Part shown: positions 1-8,825 of the stretch, piece after piece | Numbering within the stretch: the first letter of the stretch is position 1 | Layout of the letters: the number at the start of each line of letters is the position of its first letter | NCBI RefSeq assembly: GCF_000717745.1 | Contig: NZ_JOBH01000007.1 | Span: forward strand, 248,001 to 312,000 | Reading direction: 5' to 3' | DNA length: 64,000 nucleotides | Origin: Streptomyces violens | GTDB taxonomy: Bacteria; Actinomycetota; Actinomycetes; Streptomycetales; Streptomycetaceae | Made by a program: the position numbers and the translations under genes | The notes under the pieces: model-generated | What the model was told of the DNA's origin: nothing | Database searches by the model: none | The model's input: the letters and a program-made list of their open reading frames with translations, nothing else

Positions 1-32
1 GTGGGAACGCTTCCGGGGCGAGTCTTAGGGGG

Positions 33-100
33 AAGGCCGGCGGCAGGGCGTACGGGTAAGGCCGCCGGCAGGTCGTACGGGTAAGGCCGCCGGCAGGGCG
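33..100. repeat. 25-bp tandem repeat, about 2.7 copies
   Basis: Units at 33-57, 58-82 and a partial at 83-100 follow AAGGCCGCCGGCAGGKCG plus TACGGGT, with only one or two mismatches. The array ends three bases before the stop codon of the leftward acetyltransferase gene. It is non-coding as far as the window shows. It may be a variable-number tandem repeat or part of the 3' end of a transcript entering from the left. Confidence 0.8.
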
Positions 101-102
101 CC

Positions 103-615
103 TCAGCCCGTGGTGGCTGCGGCCCCGTCCAGCCACCGCCCCATCAGCACGTCATCCACGTACTGCCCCTCCAACCGGAACTCCCCCGGCAGTACGCCCT
201 CCACCCGGAACCCCGCCGACTCGTACAGCCGCCGGGCCGGCGCGTTGTGCCCCAGCACCCGCAGCGTCATCCGCTGCGCGCCCTCCGCCACCGCCCGGCC
301 GATCGCCGCGTCGAGCAGCGCGCGGGCCACCCCGCGGCCGCGCGCCCACTCGTCCACGGCCAGCCCCTGTATCTGCCGCACATGGGCGTTGGAGGCCAAC
401 GGGATCGGCCGTACCAGGCGCAGGTACCCGGCCGTCCGGCCGTCCGCCTCCGCCACCAGGAAGTCGTCCGGCACGTGCCAGGCGTCGAAGAACGGGTCGT
501 ACGGCGGCTCCGGGCGCGGCTGGACGGAGTGCAGCGGCGACCAGGTCCGCCTGTCCAGCGCCCCCAGCGCCGCCTCGTCGGCGGGCACGGCAGTACGTAC
601 GATCGGCTCGGGCAT
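103..615 (-). CDS. GNAT-family N-acetyltransferase
   Basis: A protein of about 170 residues with a single GNAT fold. The acetyl-CoA pyrophosphate-binding loop is visible as DEWARGRGVARALL near residue 90, followed by the usual C-terminal NAPARRLYESAGFR segment. GNAT enzymes transfer an acetyl group from acetyl-CoA to an amine; the substrate here cannot be told. I prefer ATG at 615; a GTG three codons upstream (624) is the alternative. It diverges from the TIGR01777 gene with under 50 bases between the two starts, so both promoters must overlap and at least one transcript is probably leaderless or nearly so. Confidence 0.85.
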   Translation of the reverse strand: MPEPIVRTAVPADEAALGALDRRTWSPLHSVQPRPEPPYDPFFDAWHVPDDFLVAEADGRTAGYLRLVRPIPLASNAHVRQIQGLAVDEWARGRGVARALLDAAIGRAVAEGAQRMTLRVLGHNAPARRLYESAGFRVEGVLPGEFRLEGQYVDDVLMGRWLDGAAATTG

Positions 616-662
616 GCCGGTCACTGTCCCACGCGTGTGCCGTCACGGGCAGTATGGGGACC

Positions 663-1547
663 ATGCGGATCGCGATCACCGGCTCGACCGGTCTCATCGG
701 CACGGCTCTCCTGCGGTCACTGCGCGCGGACGGCCACGAGGTGCTGCGCCTCGTCCGGCACGCGCCACGCGCCGCCGACGAAGTGGCCTGGGATCCCGAA
801 CGGCAGACCGTCGACGCCGCGTCGCTCGCCGGCTGCGACTCCGTGGTCCACCTAGCGGGCGCCGGCATCGGCGACCACCGCTGGACGCCCGCCTACAAGA
901 AGCGGATCCGCGACAGCAGGGTGCTCGGCACCGCCGCGATCGCCGAGGCCCTCGCCTCCCTCGACACCCCGCCGCGCTCCTTCGTCTGCGGCAGCGCGAT
1001 CGGTTACTACGGCGACACCGGCGAGCGCCGCGTGGACGAAACCGCCCCGCCCGGCGACGACTTCCTCGCCAAGGTCTGCGTCGACTGGGAGGCGGCCGCC
1101 GACCCGGCCGTCGAAGCCGGTATCCGTACCACCTTCCCGCGCACCGGCCTGGTCGTCTCGCGCACGGGCGGCGCCTGGGGCCGGCTCTTCCCGCTGTTCA
1201 GGGCCGGACTCGGCGGCCGCCTCGGCGACGGCAGCCAGTACTGGTCGTACATCTCCCTACACGACCACATCCGCGCCCTGCGCCACCTCATCGACGACGA
1301 GACGCTGTCGGGCCCGGTGAACCTCACGGCCCCCGAGCCGGTCACCAACCGCGCGGCAACGGCCGCCATGGGAAAGGCCCTCCACCGCCCCACCCTCCTC
1401 ACCGTCCCCGCACCGGCCCTCCGCCTGGCCCTGGGCGACCTCGCCACCAACACCCTCCAAAGCCAACGCGTCCTCCCCACCCGCCTCCTGAACAACGGCT
1501 TCACCTTCACCCACCCAACAATCCTGTCGGCGATCGCTGCCGCGTAG
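663..1547 (+). CDS. TIGR01777 family SDR-type epimerase/cell-division-inhibitor-like protein
   Basis: About 294 residues, the usual length of the TIGR01777 (YfcH/SulA-like) branch of extended short-chain dehydrogenases. The Rossmann motif is at the very N-terminus (MRIAITGSTGLIGTALL), and the family signature SAIGYYGDTG lies near residue 115. A C-terminal DUF1731-like segment ends in LPTRLLNNGFTFTHP. Family members bind NAD(P), but the substrate is generally unknown. The start could be ATG 654 or ATG 663. The second puts the Rossmann strand at the start, as in the family, and a TATGGG-like -10 just upstream would fit a leaderless message. Confidence 0.88.
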   Translation: MRIAITGSTGLIGTALLRSLRADGHEVLRLVRHAPRAADEVAWDPERQTVDAASLAGCDSVVHLAGAGIGDHRWTPAYKKRIRDSRVLGTAAIAEALASLDTPPRSFVCGSAIGYYGDTGERRVDETAPPGDDFLAKVCVDWEAAADPAVEAGIRTTFPRTGLVVSRTGGAWGRLFPLFRAGLGGRLGDGSQYWSYISLHDHIRALRHLIDDETLSGPVNLTAPEPVTNRAATAAMGKALHRPTLLTVPAPALRLALGDLATNTLQSQRVLPTRLLNNGFTFTHPTILSAIAAA

Positions 1548-1638
1548 CCCGCCTGCGCAGAGCAGGGCCTCCACGTCCCCTGCGGCGCCACACCCCCTGA
1601 CTCAGCCCTTCGAATCAGCCGTCGCCTGCTGTTGCGTT

Positions 1639-1776
1639 CGAACACGGCTGTTCCCGCGCGACACCTTGACGCAGACCAACGTCGGAGCCACCGACAACAT
1701 CCTGAAGCGCCCCCTCGGCCTCGGCACGGTCGACCGCATCTACTCCACCGTCACCCTGGAGATCACCTCGGCGTGA
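1639..1776 (+). pseudogene. Orphan C-terminal coding fragment
   Basis: An open frame ending at TGA 1774-1776 reads as ordinary protein (…TLTQTNVGATDNILKR… then …VDRIYSTVTLEITSA), with good codon bias but no start codon or ribosome site nearby. It follows the TIGR01777 gene by about 90 bases in the same direction. It looks like the last 45 or so codons of a gene whose body has been deleted. I do not recognise the parent family, and chance open frame in GC-rich DNA cannot be excluded. Confidence 0.35.
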
Positions 1777-2115
1777 GCCCCCATCGTCTGCGGACGCGGC
1801 GCTCTCGTCCCGGCCCCGCCCCGGACGCTGGCCCCCGGGGGCACGGTGGAAGGGGCCGAGGGAGCCGAGGCGGGGCGAGGCTGGGTAGGGGCGAAGCCGG
1901 CGGACAGGATCGAGGCCCGAGCCGGGGCGGGGCGGGGTCAGGGGCGGGGGTGTCCCCACCCCCCTTTGCCGGCGGCATGCCTTCTGTGGCTTGCCAGTGG
2001 CATGGCCGGTCCGTGACCCCCTGTGCGCCCTCTCGTTCGAATGTGTGGGTATCAGCGGTGCGTGCGAAGGGCATGAGACGTGGGCCGAAACCCCGGCCGA
2101 CCCAGGGAGGGACCC
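1777..2115. other. Intergenic, no gene seen
   Basis: A G-rich/C-rich stretch without a convincing gene, including a run of GGGGCGGGG-type sequence near 1925-1950. It should carry the promoter of the FAD oxidoreductase. The ribosome site of that gene (GGGAGGGA) is at about 2104-2112. Confidence 0.5.
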
Positions 2116-3618
2116 GTGCCGCGCACCCCCGCTTCCCGAACCCCCTCGTCCGAGCCAGCACCCCCGGCGGACACCGTGGACGTCGTCATCATCGGTGGTG
2201 GCGTGGCCGGTCTGGCCGCCGCGCACCACCTCACCCGCGCCGGCGCCACCGTCGCCGTCCTGGAGGCCGCCGACCGCGTCGGTGGCCGCGCCACTACCGA
2301 GGAGCTGGACGGCTTCCGACTGGACCGGGGCAGTCAGCTCCTGGTCAGCTCCTATCCCGAGCTGAGCAGAACCCCCGCGCTCGGCGACCTCACGCTGCGG
2401 CCCTTCGCGCCCGGTATATGTCTGCACAACGGGCGCCGCGCGCAGCGCATCGGTGCTGTCCGGAGCACAAGGGTCGCACTGGCCACAGCGCGCGCCCTTT
2501 CGCGCGCCTCTGCACGCCCCTCCCCGCGCACCGGCGTCCGTATCCCCTCGCTCCCCGGTCCCCGCCTGCCATCGCCCGGCGGACCGCTGGGCCCGTCGCC
2601 CCGTCTCCCCTCGCTCGCGACCTCCCGGCTCCCCGGTCTCGGCACCTCGCGGCTTCCCGGCCTCGCGACCGCCCGCTTCCCCGGCCTCGGTACCTCACGT
2701 CTTCCCGCGCTGCGCGTCCCCCAGGGCACGCAACGGGCTTCCCGCAGCGCCTCGGGTCCGGGACGCGACCAGCCGGTCCATGACGTCCTCTCGCCCCGCG
2801 CCGCCGCGCTGCGTCCGTTGCTGACCGCTCTGCTCGGCGATCCCACGCTGCAGGGCTCCAGCCTCGGCGCCGCCCTCACCCTGCGCGCCTTCGCCACCGG
2901 GCGGTTGTGTCTGCCGGCGGGAGGTGCGGCGAGCGTCCCCGAGCTGCTCGCCGCCTCGCTGCCGCCGGGCACCGTGCGCACGTCCGTCCGTGCCGTCTCC
3001 GTCTCCACCACGCTCGTCACCACCTCCGATCAGCGTCAACTCCGGTGCCGAGCAGCGCTCGTGGCCACGGGGGCGCGCGACGCCGCTGAGCTGTTGCCGG
3101 GGCTCCGGGTCCCCGACTTTCATCCTGTGACCATGTTGCACCACACCGCCGACACCGCCCTGAGTTATCCACAGGCACAGGACGCGGCGCTGTTCCTGCC
3201 GACCGAGGGGCCGGTGGCGTACAGCTATGTGGCGAGCGCGGTCGACCCCTCGCGCACCCCGCCCGGCAAGTCGCTGATCACCACCGCCGTGCTCGGCTCC
3301 GCCGCCACGCTGCCCGCCGGCGCGCTCGACAAGACCGTCCGCCCACAGCTGGAGCGGCTGTACGGGACCGGCACCGACGGCTGGCGGCTGCTGGCCGCGC
3401 ATCATGATCCGTACGCCGTGCCGGCCATGCCCGCGCCGCACGATCCGCTGCGTTCCGTACGCGTCCTGGCCGGGCTGTACGTCTGCGGGGACCACCGCGA
3501 CACCGGCACGGTCCAGGGCGCGCTGCGCTCGGGTCGCCGGGCAGCGCGCGCCCTGCTGAGCGACTTCGGCATCCCGGCGCCCGACGACTCCCCCCGCGCC
3601 CTCTCCGACGCGGCCTGA
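2116..3618 (+). CDS. FAD-dependent oxidoreductase (amine oxidase/phytoene desaturase-like)
   Basis: About 500 residues. A dinucleotide-binding motif (DVVIIGGGVAGLAAAHHL) followed by LEAADRVGGRATTEE identifies the NAD(P)/FAD-binding flavoprotein superfamily. The C-terminal CGDHRDTGTVQGALRSGRRAA is the second FAD contact seen in amine-oxidase-like members. GTG 2116 is chosen because GGGAGGGA lies right upstream. An in-frame Pro/Leu/Ser-rich insert (nucleotides about 2525-2790) interrupts the fold and contains four 24-bp repeats; relatives I know are shorter. The substrate is unknown; no carotenoid genes are nearby. Confidence 0.85.
   Translation: MPRTPASRTPSSEPAPPADTVDVVIIGGGVAGLAAAHHLTRAGATVAVLEAADRVGGRATTEELDGFRLDRGSQLLVSSYPELSRTPALGDLTLRPFAPGICLHNGRRAQRIGAVRSTRVALATARALSRASARPSPRTGVRIPSLPGPRLPSPGGPLGPSPRLPSLATSRLPGLGTSRLPGLATARFPGLGTSRLPALRVPQGTQRASRSASGPGRDQPVHDVLSPRAAALRPLLTALLGDPTLQGSSLGAALTLRAFATGRLCLPAGGAASVPELLAASLPPGTVRTSVRAVSVSTTLVTTSDQRQLRCRAALVATGARDAAELLPGLRVPDFHPVTMLHHTADTALSYPQAQDAALFLPTEGPVAYSYVASAVDPSRTPPGKSLITTAVLGSAATLPAGALDKTVRPQLERLYGTGTDGWRLLAAHHDPYAVPAMPAPHDPLRSVRVLAGLYVCGDHRDTGTVQGALRSGRRAARALLSDFGIPAPDDSPRALSDAA
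2614..2709 (+). repeat. Four in-frame 24-bp repeats inside the FAD oxidoreductase gene
   Basis: Units at 2614-2637, 2638-2661, 2662-2685 and 2686-2709 encode the octapeptides LATSRLPG, LGTSRLPG, LATARFPG and LGTSRLPA. The 24-base period keeps the frame. The nucleotide copies have diverged mainly at third positions, so the array is old and the peptide is being maintained or tolerated. Confidence 0.85.
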
Positions 3619-3706
3619 GCCCGTCGGCGGACAGACCCCACGCCGCGGGGCCGAGGCGTCACACACTCGCCCCGGCCCCGCCGCCCCACTCCGTACCGCC
3701 CGCGTC

Positions 3707-5191
3707 TCACCCCAGCGCGGTCACCTTGTCGCGGTACCCGCGTACGGGGGCGGCGTCCCGGTACGGCTCCAGCCTGCGTTCGAAGTCCCGTACGTACTCA
3801 TGCACTCGTACGGACCGCATCTCCGCCGCCTGTACCGCCGCCTCCGCGCCCAGCGTGCACGCCTGCTCCAGTTCGCCCAGGCCCAGCCGGGCGCTCGCCA
3901 GCACCAGGCGGCAGAGCAGCCGGCTGCGGGCGTAGCCCGCGCCGCGCAGCTGCAGCGAGCGTTCGGCGTGCTGGGCGGCCGCGCGGTACTGCTGCAGATC
4001 GCGGTGGCAGTGCCCGAATTCGTCCGCGAGCTGGGCTTCGTCGAAGCAGCGCGCCCAGTGCGGGACCTCGTCCCCGGGGCGCGCGGCCTCCAGTGCCCGT
4101 TCGGCGCGGGCCAGGGACGCGGTGCAGGCGCGTACCTCGCCCAGTACCGCGTGCCCGCGTGCCTCGGCCGCGTGCAGCAGCGCCTGGACCAGCGGCGGGG
4201 GGCCGCTGCCGATGCCCTGCTGGGCCACCCGCGCCAGCTGGACGGCCTCCCGGCCGTGCCCGAGGTACACCGCCTGCCGGCTCATCGTGATCAGGACGTA
4301 GCTGCCGTACGCGCGGTCTCCGGCGGCCTGGGCGAGCCGCAGCGCCTGGACGAAGTAGCGCTGTGCGAGGCCGTGCGCGGTGATGTCGTACGAGGTCCAG
4401 CCGGCCAGCCGGGTCAGGTCGGCGACGGCCGAGAAGAGCCGCCGCCCGATGGTCTCGCTGTACGCGCCGCGCAGCATGGGCTCGGCCTCGTGTTCCAGGT
4501 AGCGCACCAGTGCCTGGCGCGCGTGTCCGCCGCCGTACGCGTGGTCCAGCGTCCGGAAGAGCTCGCCGACCGACCGCAGTGCCGCGATGTCGCCGCCCGA
4601 CACCCGGTAGCCGTGCGCGGGGTCCGGGCGCTCGGGGCGGCGCTGGCGGGGTACTCCTGTACGCAGCTGTGGGGGCACCCGGGGGCCGGGCGGCTCGGGG
4701 CCCGGTTCGCCCCGCGCGACCCGTTCGTCGGCGCGTCCGATGAGCCAGTCGCGGCTGGGCACCACCAGGCCGGCCGGGGTGAACGCGATCTTCCGCAGTT
4801 CGGCGTGGCTGCCGGAGTCCTTGCGCCACAGTCCGCTGACGATGTCGACGGCCTCGCCGGGGCTCGCGGCGAATTCGAGCCCCGCGTATACGGGCGCGCA
4901 GGCGTCCAGACCCAGGTCCTGCGCCGAGAGCCGGCGTCCGAGGCGGCGGGTGAAGACCTCGGCGATCAGTGCGGGGGTGGTGCCGCGTGGCTGCTGGCCG
5001 CGCAGCCATCTGGTCACCGATGTCTTGTCGTAGCGCAGGTCGAGCCCGTGTTCCAGCCCCAGCTGGTCCACCCGGCGGGCCAGACCGGCATTGGAGAATC
5101 CCGCCTCCGCGATCAGCGAGGCGAGTCTGCGATTGGGTGTGCGTTGCGGCGATCCCTCAAGCTGTGGGCCTGGGTCGGGTCGTTCCGTCAT
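3707..5191 (-). CDS. Helix-turn-helix regulator with TPR-like C-terminal region
   Basis: About 494 residues. The N-terminal 70 residues ([20 protein letters not shown], then [14 protein letters not shown]) look like a lambda-repressor-type helix-turn-helix. The C-terminal 250 residues are Ala/Leu-rich helical repeats resembling tetratricopeptide repeats ([38 protein letters not shown]). This architecture is typical of Streptomyces developmental/antibiotic regulators of the NsdA-like group. ATG 5191 is preceded by GGAG at a distance of about 12 bases. It diverges from lipB. The TPR part probably binds a protein or peptide partner; no target can be named. Confidence 0.8.
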   Translation of the reverse strand: MTERPDPGPQLEGSPQRTPNRRLASLIAEAGFSNAGLARRVDQLGLEHGLDLRYDKTSVTRWLRGQQPRGTTPALIAEVFTRRLGRRLSAQDLGLDACAPVYAGLEFAASPGEAVDIVSGLWRKDSGSHAELRKIAFTPAGLVVPSRDWLIGRADERVARGEPGPEPPGPRVPPQLRTGVPRQRRPERPDPAHGYRVSGGDIAALRSVGELFRTLDHAYGGGHARQALVRYLEHEAEPMLRGAYSETIGRRLFSAVADLTRLAGWTSYDITAHGLAQRYFVQALRLAQAAGDRAYGSYVLITMSRQAVYLGHGREAVQLARVAQQGIGSGPPPLVQALLHAAEARGHAVLGEVRACTASLARAERALEAARPGDEVPHWARCFDEAQLADEFGHCHRDLQQYRAAAQHAERSLQLRGAGYARSRLLCRLVLASARLGLGELEQACTLGAEAAVQAAEMRSVRVHEYVRDFERRLEPYRDAAPVRGYRDKVTALG

Positions 5192-5552
5192 CAGCTTTAC
5201 GGTCTCCTGCCTTCCGGGCCGCGCCGCCCGGGCCCGGTCGACACCGTCCGGCGCTTTCGCCCTCCTGGAACGGCGTGAATGTAGCGGCCCAAGGAGGAGT
5301 TCCGGCCAGGTTCTCTCCGCGTTCATCCGATCGTGTGAGCACAGCGTCGTGGGCCGACGCGGCCTCACCGAGCCCCACCGGAAGTCCTGTCCCGTACGTC
5401 CACTCCGTACCGTCCGTCACACCTGCACCACCCAGGGACGCAGCGGCCGCCACCGGCCCCTCGTACGGCCCCGTACCCGGCCGCCCTCGGGCGTTTCCAG
5501 GCACGGCCGTACAGTGGTGACGGGCGCGATGGATGCAATAAGAGGAGCCGCC
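5192..5552. other. Divergent promoter region between the TPR regulator and lipB
   Basis: 361 bases with no gene. It must hold both promoters. The right end carries the strong lipB ribosome site (AAGAGGAG, about 5539-5546). I see no convincing operator palindrome. Confidence 0.5.
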
Positions 5553-6335
5553 ATGAGTGAGCTGCGCTTTGTCCGGATGGGCTTCGGCGCCGACGCCGTG
5601 GAGTACACGACGGCGTGGCAGGAGCAGCGCCGGGTGCACGCCGCCCGGTTCGCCGACGAGGTCCCGGACACCTGTCTGCTGCTGGAGCACCCGCCCGTGT
5701 ATACGGCGGGCCGGCGTACGGCCGACAGTGAGCGCCCCCTGGACGGCACCCCCGTCATCGACGTGGACCGCGGCGGGAAGATCACCTGGCACGGTCCGGG
5801 GCAGCTGGTCGGTTACCCGATCCAGAAGCTGCCGCGGCCGGTCGACGTGGTGGCGCACGTGCGCCGCCTGGAGGAGGCCCTGATCGGGGTGGCCGCCGAG
5901 TTCGGCGTGGAGACCTCCCGGGTCGAGGGCCGCAGCGGTGTGTGGGTGCTGGGCGATCCGATCGAGCAGCGGGCGGCCCTGGGCGGCCTGAACCTGGACT
6001 TCGATCCGCGCGTCAACGACGAGCTGTTCGACCCCCGGCTGAATGGCCCGGAGTACGCCCCGTCCAACGCCGGGCAGCGCCGCGAGGACCGCAAGCTCGC
6101 CGCGATCGGTATCCGGGTGGCGAAGGGTGTGACGATGCACGGCTTCGCGCTGAACGTGAATCCGGACAACACCGAATTCGACAAGATCGTCCCGTGCGGC
6201 ATCCGCGACGCGGGCGTGACCTCGCTCTCGAACGAGCTGGGCCGCGAGGTCACCATCGACGAGGTGCTACCGGTCGCCGAGAAGCATCTGCGCGACGTCC
6301 TGGAGAACGCCGAGCTGCTGCCCCGCGCCGTCTGA
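5553..6335 (+). CDS. lipB: Octanoyl-[acyl-carrier-protein]:protein N-octanoyltransferase
   Basis: About 260 residues. LipB moves the octanoyl group from acyl-ACP to the lipoyl domains of 2-oxoacid dehydrogenases and GcvH, the first step of de novo lipoylation. The family signature [17 protein letters not shown] is at residues 73-89. The catalytic Lys/Cys pair matches K181 ([10 protein letters not shown]) and C215 (KIVPCGIRD). A segment of about 30 residues before K181 (around 145-175) extends the protein to the length usual for Streptomyces LipB. ATG 5553 sits behind AAGAGGAG. lipA follows after 137 bases. Confidence 0.97.
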   Translation: MSELRFVRMGFGADAVEYTTAWQEQRRVHAARFADEVPDTCLLLEHPPVYTAGRRTADSERPLDGTPVIDVDRGGKITWHGPGQLVGYPIQKLPRPVDVVAHVRRLEEALIGVAAEFGVETSRVEGRSGVWVLGDPIEQRAALGGLNLDFDPRVNDELFDPRLNGPEYAPSNAGQRREDRKLAAIGIRVAKGVTMHGFALNVNPDNTEFDKIVPCGIRDAGVTSLSNELGREVTIDEVLPVAEKHLRDVLENAELLPRAV

Positions 6336-6427
6336 CCCGGCCCGCCGGCGTCCTCCACGAGAGGGCCCCGGCGGAATGCAGCCCGGCAGTAGCGGGTTGC
6401 GCAGCACGTAAAGACGTGCGAATAACG

Positions 6428-6446
6428 GGCGTACCCTGGGTACGCC
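6428..6446 (+). promoter_or_regulatory. Perfect 9+1+9 inverted repeat overlapping the likely lipA -10 region
   Basis: GGCGTACCC-T-GGGTACGCC, 27 bases before the lipA start. The centre contains TACCCT, which fits a vegetative -10 hexamer (TANNNT). With a one-base centre it cannot form a good RNA hairpin, so a protein-binding operator overlapping the promoter is more likely. No regulator is identified. Confidence 0.5.
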
Positions 6447-6472
6447 GAAGAAACGAAGCTTAGGGAGCCGGA

Positions 6473-7423
6473 GTGTCCGCTGTCGCACCCGACGGACGCA
6501 AGATGCTGCGCCTGGAGGTCCGGAACAGCCAGACCCCCATCGAGCGCAAGCCCGAGTGGATCAAGACCCGGGCGAAAATGGGCCCCGAGTACAACCACCT
6601 GCAGGGCCTGGTGAAGAGCGAGGGCCTGCACACGGTCTGCCAGGAGGCGGGCTGTCCCAACATCTTCGAGTGCTGGGAGGACCGCGAGGCGACCTTCCTC
6701 ATCGGCGGTGACCAGTGCACGCGCCGCTGCGACTTCTGCCAGATCGACACCGGCAAGCCGCAGGAGCTGGACCGCGACGAGCCGCGCCGGGTGGCCGAAT
6801 CCGTACAGACCATGGGTCTGCGGTACGCCACGATCACCGGTGTCGCGCGCGACGACCTGGACGACGGCGGGGCCTGGCTGTACGCCGAGACCGTCCGGCA
6901 GATCCACGGCCTGATGCCCGACACGGGTGTCGAGCTGCTGATCCCGGACTTCAACGCGGAGCCCGACCAGCTGGCCGAGGTCTTCTCCTCGCGCCCCGAG
7001 GTGCTGGCCCACAACGTGGAGACGGTGCCGCGGATCTTCAAGCGGATCCGCCCCGGTTTCCGGTACGAGCGTTCCCTGAAGGTCATCACGGAGGCCCGCA
7101 AGGACGGCCTGGTGACCAAGTCGAACCTGATCCTGGGCATGGGCGAGACCCGTGAGGAGATCAGCGAGGCGCTGCAGGACCTGTACGACGCGGGCTGCGA
7201 GCTGATCACGATCACCCAGTACCTGCGTCCGACGGTGCGGCACCACCCGGTGGACCGCTGGGTGAAGCCGCAGGAGTTCGTCGAGCTCAAGGAGGAGGCG
7301 GAGGAGATCGGCTACGCGGGCGTCATGTCCGGGCCGCTGGTCCGCTCCTCGTACCGGGCCGGCCGCCTCTACCAGCAGGCGATGGACAAGCGCGCGGCGG
7401 ACGCGGAGCGCCCGGCCGTGTGA
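6473..7423 (+). CDS. lipA: Lipoyl synthase (radical SAM)
   Basis: 316 residues. LipA inserts two sulfur atoms into the protein-bound octanoyl chain made by LipB. Both iron-sulfur clusters are visible: the auxiliary cluster cysteines C56, C61, C67 ([12 protein letters not shown]) and the radical-SAM CxxxCxxC at C82, C86, C89 (CTRRCDFC). The conserved C-terminal serine is in [11 protein letters not shown] 6473 is preceded by AGGGAGCCGGA. It lies downstream of lipB in the same direction, completing the de novo lipoate pathway. Confidence 0.98.
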   Translation: MSAVAPDGRKMLRLEVRNSQTPIERKPEWIKTRAKMGPEYNHLQGLVKSEGLHTVCQEAGCPNIFECWEDREATFLIGGDQCTRRCDFCQIDTGKPQELDRDEPRRVAESVQTMGLRYATITGVARDDLDDGGAWLYAETVRQIHGLMPDTGVELLIPDFNAEPDQLAEVFSSRPEVLAHNVETVPRIFKRIRPGFRYERSLKVITEARKDGLVTKSNLILGMGETREEISEALQDLYDAGCELITITQYLRPTVRHHPVDRWVKPQEFVELKEEAEEIGYAGVMSGPLVRSSYRAGRLYQQAMDKRAADAERPAV

Positions 7424-7472
7424 TCGCTCGCCGGAAGGCGGTGTGATCACCATCGGGAAGCGCCCGCATGGT

Positions 7473-7522
7473 GGACGGGTGGCCGTCGTGCCGCGTCGAT
7501 CACCGTCGGGCGCCACCCGTCC
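7473..7522 (+). terminator. Large-loop hairpin after lipA
   Basis: An 11-bp perfect stem (GGACGGGTGGC at 7473-7483 with GCCACCCGTCC at 7512-7522) enclosing 28 bases, 50 bases after the lipA stop. It is followed by an A/T-rich stretch (ACTAAAAATTCTTT) that is unusual for this genome. It may be a terminator or a 3' structural element. Confidence 0.5.
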
Positions 7523-7602
7523 GCACGATCAACTAAAAATTCTTTGCATTCGCGAGCGGCCTCTCCCGGCCCCGACGATGTGAATCCCGGCACACGCCGG
7601 AC

Positions 7603-7648
7603 GGCGCGGCCCGTACTTCTCCCAGGCGGGAGCGGTGCGGGCCGCGCC
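7603..7648 (+). other. Two-tier hairpin upstream of the small-protein gene
   Basis: An outer 11-bp stem (GGCGCGGCCCG at 7603-7613 with CGGGCCGCGCC at 7638-7648) encloses an inner 5-bp stem (7619-7623 with 7628-7632). It lies upstream of the candidate promoter at 7665, so it may be a second terminator of the lipA transcript or part of a small structured RNA. Nothing else was seen in the 354-base gap between lipA and the next gene. Confidence 0.4.
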
Positions 7649-7664
7649 GACGATTCATGGGCGT

Positions 7665-7693
7665 TTGACCGTACGGTCATCCGTTGGTAACAC
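7665..7693 (+). promoter_or_regulatory. Candidate vegetative promoter with a 14-bp palindromic operator
   Basis: TTGACC (7665-7670) and TAACAC (7688-7693) are separated by 17 bases, as for a housekeeping sigma promoter. The perfect palindrome TGACCGTACGGTCA (7666-7679) overlaps the -35 element and resembles TetR-family operators. Repression of the small-protein gene is implied; the repressor is unknown. Confidence 0.6.
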
Positions 7694-7777
7694 CTATCCG
7701 TGAAGCTTTCCGTGACGATGGATGCACGCACCGCTCACACTCCCGTTGTTCCCACCACCCCGAAGGGGACTCACGCC

Positions 7778-7996
7778 ATGCAGGCCGCGCCCGTCCGCGC
7801 CACCGCCGCACTGCCGATCCCGTCCGTCACCGGCGCCCTGCGCGCCATGGAGTCGCTGCTGATGCGCAATGGTCAGCGCACCGCCCGCCGGAACGCCTGG
7901 ACCGCGGTCCTCGAGGACCGCCGCCGCGCCGAGGACCGGAGGGCCGCCCAGCATGTACTGGAGGCCGCGGCGACCCGGAGCACCTCGGCCACGTAA
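7778..7996 (+). CDS. Small conserved-looking protein of unknown function
   Basis: 72 residues starting at ATG 7778, which has GAAGGGGA just upstream; earlier in-frame starts at 7700 and 7718 lack this. The sequence is Ala/Arg-rich and mostly helical (GALRAMESLLMRNGQRTARR, then AWTAVLEDRRRAEDRRAAQH), with no signal peptide or membrane segment. It ends 10 bases before the DUF4191 gene. A small gene at this place between lipA and the DUF4191 gene is what I remember from other Streptomyces. No function can be given. Confidence 0.65.
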   Translation: MQAAPVRATAALPIPSVTGALRAMESLLMRNGQRTARRNAWTAVLEDRRRAEDRRAAQHVLEAAATRSTSAT

Positions 7997-8006
7997 ACTT
8001 CCGTAC

Positions 8007-8702
8007 ATGGCGAGGAAGGAAAACGCAGACACTGCGAACCAGGGGCGGCTCAAGCAGATCGCCCTGACCTACAAGATGACCCGTCGGGTCGACTCCAAGG
8101 TCGGTCTTGTCGTCGCGGGCGTGGGCATCGTCGTATTCGGCGTTCTCCTTGCCATCGGCTTCCTGATCGGCCACCCCGTGTACGCCGGCATTCTGGGCTT
8201 CCTGCTGGCCTTCCTGGCGATGGCGATCATCTTCGGCCGGCGCGCCGAGAAGGCCGCCTTCGGCCAGATGGAGGGCCAGCCGGGTGCGGCGGCCGCCGTG
8301 CTGGAGAACATCGGCCGCGGCTGGTCGGTGACCCCTGCGGTCGCGATGAACCGCAACCAGGACGTCGTGCACCGCGCGGTCGGCAAGCCCGGCATCGTGC
8401 TCGTCGGCGAGGGCAATCCGAACCGCCTCCGTGGCCTGCTGGCCGCGGAGAAGAAGCGGATGGCCCGGACGGTCTCCGACGCGCCGGTCCACGACTTCGT
8501 GGTCGGTGACGACGAGGGCCAGATCCCGCTGAAGAAGCTGCGTACGACGCTGCTGAAGCTGCCGCGCACGCTGACCGGCCCCCAGGTGACGGCCACCAAC
8601 GACCGGCTGAAGGCGCTCGGCGACCTGATGAGCAACATGCCGGTGCCGAAGGGGCCGATGCCCAAGGGCGCGCGGATGCCGAAGGGCGGCCGGATGCGCT
8701 GA
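8007..8702 (+). CDS. DUF4191 family membrane protein
   Basis: 231 residues. Two adjacent transmembrane helices (about residues 33-75: VGLVVAGVGIVVFGVLLAIG, then AGILGFLLAFLAMAIIF) are followed by a cytoplasmic domain with GRGWSVTPAVAMNRNQDVVH and a Lys/Pro/Met-rich tail (VPKGPMPKGARMPKGG). This matches the actinobacterial DUF4191 family next to lipA. Its function is unknown. It is in line with the preceding small gene (10-base gap), so probably co-transcribed, and ends at a strong terminator. Confidence 0.88.
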   Translation: MARKENADTANQGRLKQIALTYKMTRRVDSKVGLVVAGVGIVVFGVLLAIGFLIGHPVYAGILGFLLAFLAMAIIFGRRAEKAAFGQMEGQPGAAAAVLENIGRGWSVTPAVAMNRNQDVVHRAVGKPGIVLVGEGNPNRLRGLLAAEKKRMARTVSDAPVHDFVVGDDEGQIPLKKLRTTLLKLPRTLTGPQVTATNDRLKALGDLMSNMPVPKGPMPKGARMPKGGRMR

Positions 8703-8728
8703 CGGCTTCGCCGTCCGTCCGACGACGA

Positions 8729-8774
8729 CACGACGAGCGGCCCGGGACCACCAGGTCCCGGGCCGCTCGTCGTG
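8729..8774. terminator. Strong bidirectional terminator
   Basis: A perfect 21-bp inverted repeat (8729-8749 with 8754-8774) around an ACCA loop, between the convergent DUF4191 and RDD genes. One of the strongest hairpins in the window. Confidence 0.9.
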
Positions 8775-8825
8775 TGCGGGCGCGTACGCGCCTCGGAGCT
8801 GTGCCCGCGGGCGCGTGTACGTGCC

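Noticed and set aside
5813..7516. A 567-codon frame opposite lipA and lipB
   Set aside because: Opposite two fully conserved enzymes; no motif and no ribosome site.
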